Source of the DNA: Nitrosomonadaceae bacterium
GTDB lineage: Bacteria; Pseudomonadota; Gammaproteobacteria; Burkholderiales; Nitrosomonadaceae
Direction of reading: 5' to 3'
NCBI GenBank assembly: GCA_919902625.1
Contig: CAKKRO010000056.1
Location: 1-10,800 of the forward strand
DNA length: 10,800 nucleotides
This document shows, piece after piece, positions 1-7,102 of this stretch. The notes below the pieces were generated by a model that saw nothing but the letters and a program-made list of their open reading frames with translations, had not been told where the DNA came from and did no database searches. Every line of letters starts with the position of its first letter. Positions within the stretch are counted from its first letter, which is position 1. Both the position numbers and the translations under genes were made by a program.

Positions 1-708
1 GTGCTTAAGTTCCACACCACCAATCCCTATTCCTGTAGTTATTTGCCGGACAAACTCGCATGTTCTGAGGTAGCGGTGCCGGAATATCTCATTGATACGC
101 AGGCGTATGGGGAGTTAATACAAGCGGGGTTTCGTCGCAGTGGCCAGTATACTTATCGCCCCAGATGTGCGCACTGTCATGCTTGTCTATCGGTGCGTGT
201 CAATGTGAATACATTCGCTTCCAAACGCGCACAGCGTCGTGCCTGGAAACAGCATCGGCATTTGACAGCCACGCAGCATGCGCTTCATTACAAGCCGGCT
301 CATTATGCACTCTATCAACGGTATCAGGCAAAACGCCATCTGGGCGGAGGCATGGATAATGATGGTCATGAACCGTATCACAATTTCTTGTTGCAAAGCC
401 ATGTCAATTCCAAACTGATTGAATTTCACGAGAGGGATGAATTGCGCATGGTGAGTATTATCGATGTGCTGCCGGATGGGCTTTCATCGGTTTATACTTT
501 TTTTGACCCGGATGTGGCCAGTGCAAGTTTTGGGACTTATAACATCTTATGGCAGATAGAGCGATGCCGGGAACTTGGCTTGACATACCTTTATCTGGGT
601 TATTGGATCAAAGGGAATCGAAAGATGGGCTATAAAGCCAATTTCCAGCCACTGGAAATCCTGATCGATGGCCAGTGGCAGCAACTGGATAGCAGTCATT
701 TCTCGTGA
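1..708 (+). CDS. bpt: Aspartate/glutamate leucyltransferase (Bpt), 5' end probably outside window
   Basis: Bpt is a cytosolic N-degron enzyme. It moves leucine from Leu-tRNA onto proteins with N-terminal Asp or Glu, marking them for ClpS/ClpAP. Visible family features are the N-terminal CSYL (residues 12-15), the GFRRSG block (43-48), a C-x2-C-x2-C cluster (C56, C59, C62) and the C-terminal YLYLGYWI/GYKANF block of the GNAT-like fold. The 235 residues are close to the usual family length. However, CSYL normally sits a few residues further in, so the GTG at base 1 may be an internal codon, with the true start just upstream. pyrD follows after 43 nt on the same strand and is probably co-transcribed. 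In many proteobacteria aat lies upstream, but that cannot be checked here. Family assignment is secure; the start is not. Confidence 0.92.
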   Translation: MLKFHTTNPYSCSYLPDKLACSEVAVPEYLIDTQAYGELIQAGFRRSGQYTYRPRCAHCHACLSVRVNVNTFASKRAQRRAWKQHRHLTATQHALHYKPAHYALYQRYQAKRHLGGGMDNDGHEPYHNFLLQSHVNSKLIEFHERDELRMVSIIDVLPDGLSSVYTFFDPDVASASFGTYNILWQIERCRELGLTYLYLGYWIKGNRKMGYKANFQPLEILIDGQWQQLDSSHFS

Positions 709-751
709 AATTTATTTAAATCCGCGGTTTGTTCAGGATAAAATTGACCGT

Positions 752-1801
752 ATGCTCTATACACTCCTTCGTCCGCTACTGTTTAAACTCGACCCAGAAT
801 CTGCTCATTGCCTTACCTTCAGCGCTATTGAGCATGCCAGAAAGCTTGGATTGCTGAAAAGCGTTCCTGTTGCCTGTCAGCCGCGCAAAGTAATGGGGTT
901 GGATTTTCCCAACCCTGTCGGGCTTGCTGCAGGTCTTGATAAAAATGGTGAGCATCTGGATGCGCTGGCTGCGCTGGGATTCGGTTTTCTTGAAATTGGC
1001 ACCGTGACGCCGCGCCCTCAGCCGGGTAATCCGGCCCCGCGCATTTTCCGGATTCCTCAAGCAAATGCGGTGATCAATCGGCTGGGCTTTAATAATCATG
1101 GCGCGGATAGGCTGATAGAAAACATCAAGCGTTCGGATTATCAAGGCATACTGGGCATTAATATCGGCAAAAATTTTGATACGCCGCTTGAGAAAGCAGT
1201 GGATGATTATCGAATGGGTTTGCAGAAAGTATATCGCTATGCCAGTTATGTCACGATCAATATTTCATCGCCGAATACGCAAAATTTGCGGCAATTACAA
1301 GCGACCGATGCGCTGGATCATTTGTTGAATCAATTAAAATCCGAGCAAAATAAACTCGCGCAGACACATGGAAAATATGTGCCTATGGTCATAAAAATAG
1401 CGCCCGATCTTGAGGCAGGGCAAATTGAATCAATCGCCGCATTACTGATGAAACATCAGATGGATGGCGTGATTGCAACCAATACAACAGTTTCAAGGGC
1501 TGGAATTGAGCATTTGCCGGTAGCGCAGGAAAGCGGTGGAATGAGCGGCGCTCCATTGACGCAACGCGCCACCGCAGTTATTCATCAACTGCATTGCCTG
1601 CTGCAAGGCGCTATCCCCATTATTGGCGCCGGTGGCATTATGTCAGCGGAGAATGCGCGAGAAAAAATACAGGCGGGTGCCAGCCTGATACAGTTGTATA
1701 CCGGTCTGATTTATCGTGGTCCTGATTTGGTCAGAGAAGTTGCGCAGGCCATTTGTGCTGATCAAGTCAAACAGGATGATTCATTATCGGTCCAGGAATA
1801 A
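752..1801 (+). CDS. pyrD: Dihydroorotate dehydrogenase (quinone), class 2
   Basis: PyrD oxidises dihydroorotate to orotate in pyrimidine synthesis and passes electrons via FMN to the quinone pool at the inner membrane. The 349-residue product begins with the amphipathic N-terminal segment typical of class 2 enzymes (LYTLLRPLLFKLDPE). It then shows AGLDKNGE (60-67), GTVTPRPQPGNP (83-94), NRLGFNN (109-115), the active-site NISSPNT (170-176, with S173 as the catalytic base) and the FMN-phosphate loop GAGGI (292-296). The ATG at 752 is preferred over an in-frame ATG at 668 because the family starts at this MLYTLLRP block and the earlier start would overlap bpt. AGGA at 735-738 is a modest, rather distant ribosome binding site. 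The rnfB-like gene follows closely, its Shine-Dalgarno touching this gene's stop codon. Confidence 0.96.
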   Translation: MLYTLLRPLLFKLDPESAHCLTFSAIEHARKLGLLKSVPVACQPRKVMGLDFPNPVGLAAGLDKNGEHLDALAALGFGFLEIGTVTPRPQPGNPAPRIFRIPQANAVINRLGFNNHGADRLIENIKRSDYQGILGINIGKNFDTPLEKAVDDYRMGLQKVYRYASYVTINISSPNTQNLRQLQATDALDHLLNQLKSEQNKLAQTHGKYVPMVIKIAPDLEAGQIESIAALLMKHQMDGVIATNTTVSRAGIEHLPVAQESGGMSGAPLTQRATAVIHQLHCLLQGAIPIIGAGGIMSAENAREKIQAGASLIQLYTGLIYRGPDLVREVAQAICADQVKQDDSLSVQE

Positions 1802-1816
1802 AGGTGGTTGATTGAG

Positions 1817-2509
1817 ATGAGTCAGCAACTCATAGATAACATTGATGCTGTTTTGCCGCAAACCCAATGTGGCCAATGTGGCTTTCCGGGATGCAGACCT
1901 TATGCGGCAGCTATAGTGGAAGGACATGCGGATATCAATCAGTGTCCGCCCGGAGATAGGGAAGGCATTCACAAATTGGCGGAATTGTTGGGCATACCGC
2001 CCAAACCACTGAATACGTCCTATGGTTTTCCCAAGCCCAAAGCGGTCGCCTGGATTGATGAACGTATTTGTATTGGTTGTACGTTTTGTATCCGGTCCTG
2101 TCCCGTGGATGCCATCATCGGCGCAGCCAAACAGATGCATACCGTAATCGCTGCAGAATGTACCGGTTGTGAGTTATGTATTGCCCCTTGTCCGATGAAC
2201 TGTATCAGCCTGATTCCAATGGATGCGCAAATGGGTGACTTACTCCATTCAACAGCGGGTGAGGCGAAAAAGAAGACTGCGGATGCCGCCCGTGCACGTT
2301 ATCAATTCAGATTGCAAAGACTTGAACGCGACAAGCAAGCCAATAAAGAACCTTCCCAACACAAAAGCATCGTGAAATCCCAACGGACCAAAACAACAGC
2401 GGAGGAACGCAAGAAAGCCATTGTTCAGGCGGCAATAAAACGCGCAGCAGCCTTGCGGACCCAGACGATTAAAAACAATTCATCCATAGAGCCTCATGAA
2501 CTTAGCTAA
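1817..2509 (+). CDS. rnfB: RnfB/RsxB-like polyferredoxin without membrane anchor
   Basis: This is an iron-sulfur electron carrier of the RnfB/RsxB family. The 230-residue protein has the RnfB Fe-S module (C18, C21, C26, C43 in a CGQCGFPGCRPYA context). Two ferredoxin [4Fe-4S] motifs follow: C85, C88, C91, C95-P and C115, C118, C121, C125-P. Standard RnfB starts with a transmembrane helix; here translation begins directly before the Fe-S module, so the protein should be cytosolic. From about residue 150 it carries a long Lys/Arg/Ala-rich tail. ATG 1817 is chosen over an in-frame TTG at 1808 because AAGGTGG at 1801-1807 lies 9 nt before the ATG and abuts the TTG. No other rnf genes are present. 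The 3' end overlaps nth by 14 nt, echoing the rnf-nth linkage known in enterics. The electron partner is unknown. Confidence 0.88.
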   Translation: MSQQLIDNIDAVLPQTQCGQCGFPGCRPYAAAIVEGHADINQCPPGDREGIHKLAELLGIPPKPLNTSYGFPKPKAVAWIDERICIGCTFCIRSCPVDAIIGAAKQMHTVIAAECTGCELCIAPCPMNCISLIPMDAQMGDLLHSTAGEAKKKTADAARARYQFRLQRLERDKQANKEPSQHKSIVKSQRTKTTAEERKKAIVQAAIKRAAALRTQTIKNNSSIEPHELS

Positions 2510-3128
2510 GCGCCATGAAATTTTTGCTTGTCTGAAATCAGCAAATCCACACCCCACTACCGAACTGGAATACCACTCGCCCTTTGAGTTGCTGATTGCC
2601 GTGATACTATCGGCGCAAGCTACGGATAAAAGCGTTAACCGGGCCACCAGAAAATTATTTCCACAGGCCAACACCCCGGAAAAAATTTTTGCTTTGGGTG
2701 AAGCCGGATTGGCTGATTTCATAAAAAGCATCGGACTATATAAAACCAAGGCGAGAAATATTCTGGCGACCTGCCAATTACTGATGCAACAACACCATAG
2801 CGAAGTGCCTCGTACACGGGAACAATTGGAGCAATTACCCGGTGTCGGCCGCAAAACGGCCAATGTGGTACTGAATACAGCTTTTGGCGAACCCACCATT
2901 GCAGTGGATACGCATATTTTTCGAGTTGCCAATCGTACCGGTATTGCACCAGGCAAAAATGTTCTGGAGGTGGAATTAAAGTTACTTAAAGTAGTGCCCA
3001 AAGAATTTCGTCTGGATGCGCACCACTGGCTGATTCTTCATGGCCGGTACGTTTGTACAGCCAGAAAACCGAAATGTGCAATATGTAAAATTAATCATCT
3101 ATGTGAATATGAACACAAGAACATGTGA
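2496..3128 (+). CDS. nth: Endonuclease III
   Basis: This base-excision-repair DNA glycosylase/AP lyase removes oxidised pyrimidines and nicks abasic sites. The 210-residue product matches the E. coli enzyme's length and catalytic numbering. The helix-hairpin-helix LPGVGRKTANVV carries the nucleophile K120, and AVDTHIFRVANR carries D138. The C-terminal [4Fe-4S] loop is C187-x6-C194-x2-C197-x5-C203, complete. The ATG at 2496 lies inside the end of the rnfB-like gene (14-nt overlap) with only a weak ribosome binding site, which suggests translational coupling. Its TGA stop (3126-3128) lies inside a TGTGA-N6-TCACA palindrome that leads into the DUF1841 gene. Long reverse-strand open frames across this region are shadows. 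Confidence 0.97.
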   Translation: MNLAKRHEIFACLKSANPHPTTELEYHSPFELLIAVILSAQATDKSVNRATRKLFPQANTPEKIFALGEAGLADFIKSIGLYKTKARNILATCQLLMQQHHSEVPRTREQLEQLPGVGRKTANVVLNTAFGEPTIAVDTHIFRVANRTGIAPGKNVLEVELKLLKVVPKEFRLDAHHWLILHGRYVCTARKPKCAICKINHLCEYEHKNM

Positions 3129-3139
3129 CTTCGATCACA
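3124..3139. promoter_or_regulatory. Perfect TGTGA-N6-TCACA palindrome (CRP/FNR-family-like)
   Basis: The two half-sites TGTGA (3124-3128) and TCACA (3135-3139) are separated by six bases, matching the spacing and bases of the CRP consensus. The site overlaps the nth stop and ends 6 bp before the DUF1841 ATG. A larger inverted repeat, AACATG (3120-3125) with CATGTT (3145-3150), surrounds it and includes the start codon. It could be a protein-binding operator, an RNA hairpin at a start lacking a Shine-Dalgarno, or chance. The sequence does not decide between these. Confidence 0.3.
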
Positions 3140-3145
3140 CACATC

Positions 3146-3583
3146 ATGTTTAAACCATCCAGAGAACAGGCGCGACAATTATTTTTTGATGCCTGGAGCA
3201 AATACCGTCGGCGGGAAATATTATCCGGTATTGAGACTATTGCACTGGAAGTGATACTGCTTCACCCGGAGTACCATAGCATCCTTGATCAGGCCGATCG
3301 CTATCTGGATAAGGATTATTTACCTGAGATGGGAGATACTAATCCTTTCTTGCATATGAGCATGCATGTGGCGATCAAAGAGCAGTTGTCTATTAATCAA
3401 CCGATCGGAATTTGTGAACGATTCGCACGCCTGCAAGAAGTCGCCGGGAGTGAGCATGCTGCCGCACACCAAATGATGGAGTGTCTGGCAGAAATGATAT
3501 GGCAGGCTCAGCGCAATCAATCTGCGCCTGATGCGGCCATTTACTTTGAGTGCCTGGATAGGCAGTTAGACTCAATCAATTAA
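3146..3583 (+). CDS. DUF1841 family protein
   Basis: This is a small protein of the uncharacterised DUF1841 family, found mainly in beta- and gammaproteobacteria; no function is established to my knowledge. The 145 residues begin MFKPSREQAR, the usual family N-terminus. I therefore prefer ATG 3146 to a GTG at 3125 that would overlap nth, although neither has a clear ribosome binding site. The sequence looks all-helical, without signal peptide or membrane segment. It contains three H-x3-H pairs (H40/H44, H70/H74, H104/H108) and acidic residues such as E42, E79 and E112, which could line a metal site (inference). It is the last gene of the plus-strand run and lies 17 nt downstream of nth, so co-expression with nth is likely. 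Confidence 0.85.
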   Translation: MFKPSREQARQLFFDAWSKYRRREILSGIETIALEVILLHPEYHSILDQADRYLDKDYLPEMGDTNPFLHMSMHVAIKEQLSINQPIGICERFARLQEVAGSEHAAAHQMMECLAEMIWQAQRNQSAPDAAIYFECLDRQLDSIN

Positions 3584-3590
3584 ATAAAAA

Positions 3591-3625
3591 CGGGATAAAA
3601 TCCACTTTTAGATGGTTTTATCCCG
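3591..3625 (-). terminator. Rho-independent terminator for the cytochrome genes
   Basis: A perfect 10-bp stem pairs CGGGATAAAA (3591-3600) with TTTTATCCCG (3616-3625), and a short inner CCA/TGG extension is possible. Read on the minus strand it is followed by TTTTTATTTA, a good U-tract, 28 nt after the cytochrome stop. On the plus strand the following bases are not U-rich, so termination of the DUF1841 transcript there would be weaker, though the A-U-rich lower stem may help. Confidence 0.82.
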
Positions 3626-3652
3626 TGCTTAAGCTTGGAAACAAAAATTAAT

Positions 3653-3982
3653 TTATTTGTTGGAATTCAGGCCGCCTGATTGGCTTGAATAATAAAAAGC
3701 CAAATTCTCAATATCTGCTGCGCTTAAGTTTGCTGTCATTCCGGCCATAATAGGGTCATTCCGGCTACCGGATTTATAATCGTTTAATGCTTTTTCCAGA
3801 TAAGTTCTGTGTTGTCCACCGATCTTTGGAAAGGCGGGTGCGGGACTATTACCATCAGCACCATGACATGAGGCGCAAACTTCTGCTGCTTTACTTTTAC
3901 CTGCTTCAATATCAGCAGCCATTACTTGACCGGAAAGTATCAAGGCTGCACCGCTCAAAGCGGCTATCACATAATTCTTCAT
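3653..3982 (-). CDS. Monoheme class I cytochrome c (c4/c553-like), second of tandem pair
   Basis: This is a periplasmic electron-transfer cytochrome of 109 residues. A signal peptide (KN, hydrophobic 4-17, VMA cleavage near residue 22) is followed by the heme motif CASCH at 36-40. It has the cytochrome c4/c553-type PKIGGQH block (52-58), a Met region PIMAGM (77-82; M79 or M82 as axial ligand) and an LSAADIENLAFYY helix. ATG 3982 is chosen over an in-frame start at 4009 because the signal peptide begins there and AAGGAA (3989-3994) gives a well-placed Shine-Dalgarno. It lies 27 nt after the paralogous cytochrome gene and shares much of its heme-domain sequence, so the two are probably expressed together and terminate at 3591-3625. 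Redox partner unknown. Confidence 0.9.
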   Translation of the reverse strand: MKNYVIAALSGAALILSGQVMAADIEAGKSKAAEVCASCHGADGNSPAPAFPKIGGQHRTYLEKALNDYKSGSRNDPIMAGMTANLSAADIENLAFYYSSQSGGLNSNK

Positions 3983-4009
3983 AATTCGTTCCTTGCGTAA
4001 ATGGCTCAA

Positions 4010-4336
4010 TTAATTTTTGGCATAGTAAGCAGCGAAATCTTCGATATCTTGCTGCGATAGAGATTTAGAAAGTGCTGTCATGGTAGGATGGCTGCGTGTG
4101 CCGTTTTTATAGCCTTCTAATGCTTTAACAATATATTCCGCATGTTGCCCGCCAATTTTGGGGACATGATAAGCGGTAGGGAAAGCTGTACGATAACCAG
4201 CGATACCGTGGCAACCTTCACACATTGAAAGCTTCTCCTTTGCTGCAGCCGCGTCTCCAGCCGCTTGAGCTACTCCCGAAAATACCAAAAGCATACTCAA
4301 GGCGAGTAATAAATTCATAATAGATTTTTGTTTCAT
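4010..4336 (-). CDS. Monoheme class I cytochrome c (c4/c553-like), first of tandem pair
   Basis: This is a 108-residue periplasmic cytochrome c precursor. The signal peptide ends at AQA near residue 26. The heme motif is CEGCH (39-43), followed by PKIGGQH (59-65), a KALEGYKNGTR stretch, axial-ligand candidate M86 in PTMTAL, and a C-terminal LSQQDIEDFAAYY helix. A strong Shine-Dalgarno (AAGGAGG, 4342-4348) sits 5 nt before the ATG. The neighbouring downstream cytochrome aligns throughout the heme domain. Together they resemble the two halves of diheme cytochrome c4, but each has its own signal peptide and heme. Likely transcribed first from the promoter candidate at 4363-4391. Confidence 0.9.
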   Translation of the reverse strand: MKQKSIMNLLLALSMLLVFSGVAQAAGDAAAAKEKLSMCEGCHGIAGYRTAFPTAYHVPKIGGQHAEYIVKALEGYKNGTRSHPTMTALSKSLSQQDIEDFAAYYAKN

Positions 4337-4362
4337 GTAAGCCTCCTTCTCTCAAAAGTTGA

Positions 4363-4391
4363 ACTTTAAACGATGCGTCTAATTTGGTCAA
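4363..4391 (-). promoter_or_regulatory. Sigma70-like promoter for the cytochrome pair
   Basis: On the minus strand, TTGACC (4391-4386) and TAAAGT (4368-4363) are separated by 17 bp and match the -35 in 5/6 and the -10 in 4/6 positions. The predicted transcript would start near 4356, just before the Shine-Dalgarno at 4348-4342. The rest of the 4337-4451 gap shows no clear terminator for uup, so read-through from uup is also possible. Confidence 0.42.
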
Positions 4392-4451
4392 TGAATAGTG
4401 TGAATAGTGAGCATGTCCATGTTGTTTATAGGGAAATTGCTGTCACAAGTT

Positions 4452-6377
4452 CTACGCTTTTGTGGTCAATTTTGATTCCAATTCTTCCCATCTTGCAAGG
4501 CAATCTGTCAGTTCTTTTTCAATCGTAGCAAAGCGTGTTTGTAAGGCTTTTGCTTCGTCCGGACAATCACGATAAATGGTCGATTCATTCAAGCGCAAAG
4601 TTATATTTGCTTGTTCTTGTTCCAAAAGATCAATTTTACCGGGCAGCGCTTCGAGTTCCCGCGCTTCCTGATAACTCAGTTTCTTGGTTCGAGAAAACCC
4701 AGGTGATTTGGCAATACTGGCTGGCGAAGTTTCTGACTGCTTCGATAATATCTTTTGTTGATTGATATTATCTTCAAACTGTTTTGCACGTATCCAATCT
4801 TCATAACCACCAATATATTCACACAAATTTCCATTTCCTTCAAATGCAATTACTTGTGTGACGACATTATCCAGAAATTCGCGATCATGGCTGACCAGAA
4901 ATAATGTGCCTGTATAGTCCTGTAACAGGGCTTCCAGTAGCTCGAGCGTTTCAATATCCAGATCATTGGTGGGCTCGTCTAACACCAGAACATTGGCGGG
5001 CCGGGTAAATAAACGTGCCAGCAGCAAACGGTTACGTTCACCTCCTGAAAGCGATTTGACCGGAGAGCGGGCGCGTTGGGGCGGGAACAGAAAATCTTCC
5101 AGATAACTGATGACATGCTTACGCTTACCATTAATCTCCACAAATTCGGAACCCTGGCTGATCGTATCCGTCAGAATCATTTCTTCATTTAGCTGTTCGC
5201 GCATCTGATCAAAATAAGCGACCGATAGCTTGGTGCCTTGTTGAATCTTGCCGGAATCCGGTTGTAGCTCGCCCAGAATCAGTTTCAATAATGTGGATTT
5301 CCCAGCGCCATTGGGCCCTAATAGCCCTACCCGGTCGCCCCGCATAATGCGACAGGAAAAATCTTTGATAATAATTTTGTCGCCATAGCTTTTACTGACA
5401 TGCTCCAGTTCAGCAACTAATTTACCCGAGCGCTCCCCGGTGTCTACGCTGATATTCGCTTTACCCACTTTTTCTCGTCTGGCTGCGCGTTCTAACCGCA
5501 AGGCTTCCAATTGCCGGACTCTGCCTTCATTACGGGTACGTCGTGCTTGAATTCCTTTACGTATCCAGACTTCTTCCTGCGCCAGGACTTTATCAAATTT
5601 CTGATTGTGGACAGCTTCAACTTCCAGCATTTCTGCTTTTTTGTGTTGATAATCTGTAAATTTGCCAGAGAAACTTTCCAGATTTCCACGGTCCAACTCG
5701 ATAATTCTGGTCGCCACATTATCCAGAAAGCGCCGGTCATGCGTGATTAACAAGACGCTGCCAGGAAAATCCTGAAGTAATCCTTCCAACCATTCAATCG
5801 AAGAGAAATCAAGATGATTAGTGGGTTCATCCAGCAATAAAACATCGGGGGATATCACCAAAGCACGCGCCAGCGCCACTCTTTTCTTTAATCCGCCTGA
5901 AAGGTGCTCAATCAGGGTATCTGCGGGCAGATTCAGTTTATCAATCACTGTTTCTATTTTTGCTTGTATGCTCCATCCATCCTGAACTTCCAGTGCGCCT
6001 TGCAGATCTTGCAGGCGAATGAGCAGCTCATCCGTATTGTCTGCATTTTCACTTAAAGCATGCGAGATCGCATGATAGTCCAGCAATATCTGACTGATAT
6101 TGCCCAGGCCATTTGCAACTTCCTGATAAACAGTGCTGACAGGATTCAGTATGGGCTCTTGTGACACATAAGCCAGTTTTAAATTGGGAGCGCGCCAAAG
6201 CTTGCCATCGTCCAGTTTAATTTCACCGGACAAAGCGCGCAGCAAACTCGATTTGCCACCGCCATTCCTGCCAATCAAACCAACACGTTCACCCGGATCA
6301 AGTTGTAAACTGACATGATCCAGCAAAGCATGATGGCCAAAGGCTAAACAAGCGTTTTCCAGCGTAATTAGAGGCAT
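4452..6377 (-). CDS. uup: ABC-F family ATPase Uup
   Basis: This is a soluble tandem ABC ATPase with no membrane domain. ABC-F proteins act on ribosomes, and Uup is linked to ribosome function and to genome stability (transposon precise excision in E. coli). The 641 residues are close to the E. coli Uup length. Domain 1 has Walker A GRNGGGKSS (36-44), signature LSGG (159-162), Walker B LLLDEP (180-185) and THDRRF. The linker with positively charged helices spans roughly 235-310. Domain 2 has Walker A GPNGAGKST (354-362), LSGGE (443-447), Walker B VLDEP (465-469) and SHDREF. A Ser/Lys-rich hinge (about 541-570) leads to a C-terminal coiled coil (about 570-638), the Uup hallmark. The ATG at 6377 has no good Shine-Dalgarno. 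It is separated from hsp20 upstream by a hairpin terminator, so it should have its own promoter. Confidence 0.95.
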   Translation of the reverse strand: MPLITLENACLAFGHHALLDHVSLQLDPGERVGLIGRNGGGKSSLLRALSGEIKLDDGKLWRAPNLKLAYVSQEPILNPVSTVYQEVANGLGNISQILLDYHAISHALSENADNTDELLIRLQDLQGALEVQDGWSIQAKIETVIDKLNLPADTLIEHLSGGLKKRVALARALVISPDVLLLDEPTNHLDFSSIEWLEGLLQDFPGSVLLITHDRRFLDNVATRIIELDRGNLESFSGKFTDYQHKKAEMLEVEAVHNQKFDKVLAQEEVWIRKGIQARRTRNEGRVRQLEALRLERAARREKVGKANISVDTGERSGKLVAELEHVSKSYGDKIIIKDFSCRIMRGDRVGLLGPNGAGKSTLLKLILGELQPDSGKIQQGTKLSVAYFDQMREQLNEEMILTDTISQGSEFVEINGKRKHVISYLEDFLFPPQRARSPVKSLSGGERNRLLLARLFTRPANVLVLDEPTNDLDIETLELLEALLQDYTGTLFLVSHDREFLDNVVTQVIAFEGNGNLCEYIGGYEDWIRAKQFEDNINQQKILSKQSETSPASIAKSPGFSRTKKLSYQEARELEALPGKIDLLEQEQANITLRLNESTIYRDCPDEAKALQTRFATIEKELTDCLARWEELESKLTTKA

Positions 6378-6489
6378 CAGGGAAGTTTAATTTAGGGAAC
6401 TGCCGGTTTATTCGGGATTAATCAAGGTCTTCAAGAAAACAGGGGGTGATTCTGTCATGCTTTGCCCGGCTTGGCAAAGTAAGACTGCA

Positions 6490-6517
6490 TAAAATGGAGC
6501 CGACTGGCTCCATTTTA
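6490..6517 (-). terminator. Hairpin terminator between hsp20 and uup
   Basis: A perfect 12-bp stem (6490-6501 with 6506-6517) encloses a 4-nt loop. The GC core GGAGCC/GGCTCC is flanked by AAAA/TTTT, so both strands end the stem in a short U run. It lies about 38 nt beyond the hsp20 stop on the minus strand and fits a rho-independent terminator insulating uup. A second, smaller hairpin (CTTTGCC 6460-6466 with GGCAAAG 6473-6479) follows without a U-tract. Confidence 0.72.
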
Positions 6518-6554
6518 GCTGATTATTTTTTACAGGCGGTTAGAAGCCGATTAA

Positions 6555-6980
6555 TTATTGCACCGCTGTTACATTGATTTTCTTTGGTTGCACGGCTTCC
6601 CGCTTGGGTATCACAACTTCCAGCACGCCGTGTTTTGAGGACGCGGAAATTGCATCAGCATTGGCGGTATCCGGCAGGCTAAAGCGTCTATAGAAAGAAC
6701 CGTAGGTGCGCTCAACACGCTTATAGCCTTCTTTCTCAGTTTTGGCTTCCGATTTCTTTTCGCCTCGAATGGTCAGCACACCATCTTCCATGCTGATATC
6801 TATTTCTTCCGGTTTAACACCCGGGATATCTGCATGGATGACAAATTTGTCAGTCTCTTCTTTAATATCAACCGCAGGCGCCCATTCCGCAGTGGCTGTA
6901 GAACCTTCGGCAGCGCCCCGCTCTAATTCTCTTTGCAACTGACTCAATAAACCCCAAGGTTCATAACGTGTAATAGCCAT
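6555..6980 (-). CDS. Hsp20 family small heat-shock protein
   Basis: This is an ATP-independent holdase chaperone that binds unfolding proteins and forms large oligomers. The 141-residue protein has a short N-terminal arm (MAITRYEPWG), then an alpha-crystallin domain at about residues 36-127. It includes WAPAVDIKEE, the IPGVKPEEI strand region and the diagnostic GVLEVVIPK (118-126), and ends with the C-terminal INV oligomerisation motif (135-137). ATG 6980 is supported by the family N-terminus and by AGGGAG (6990-6995), 9 nt upstream. A longer in-frame reading to 7043 is rejected. A sigma32-like promoter lies about 125 nt upstream, giving a long leader, and a hairpin terminator follows the gene. 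It appears to be a single-gene transcription unit. Confidence 0.95.
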   Translation of the reverse strand: MAITRYEPWGLLSQLQRELERGAAEGSTATAEWAPAVDIKEETDKFVIHADIPGVKPEEIDISMEDGVLTIRGEKKSEAKTEKEGYKRVERTYGSFYRRFSLPDTANADAISASSKHGVLEVVIPKREAVQPKKINVTAVQ

Positions 6981-7102
6981 AATAAATTTCTCCCTATCGA
7001 TTAAAAGCACATTGTGTATTGACACGATCAACGCCTCATTCAATCTGATATCGCTAAACTTTTCATGCGGCGTTTTTACAGTTAACAGACTTACAGTAAC
7101 CG

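Noticed and set aside
668..751. Upstream in-frame ATG extending pyrD by 28 residues
   Set aside because: It overlaps bpt by 41 nt, and the added residues are not part of the PyrD family N-terminus, which begins at MLYTLLRP (752).
1808..1816. TTG start for the rnfB-like gene
   Set aside because: The Shine-Dalgarno AAGGTGG ends at 1807, directly against the TTG; the ATG at 1817 has correct spacing.
2480..3001. Reverse-strand open frame of 173 codons across nth
   Set aside because: It runs antisense to a fully conserved endonuclease III and is rich in Ser/Arg/Cys without domain motifs; a shadow frame.
6460..6479. 7-bp hairpin CTTTGCC/GGCAAAG as a second terminator or operator
   Set aside because: It has no U-tract on the minus strand, and the better terminator lies just upstream at 6490-6517. 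It is left as an unexplained small inverted repeat.
6981..7043. N-terminal extension of Hsp20 by 21 residues
   Set aside because: The family N-terminus and the AGGGAG ribosome binding site both point to 6980; the extension lies in the leader.
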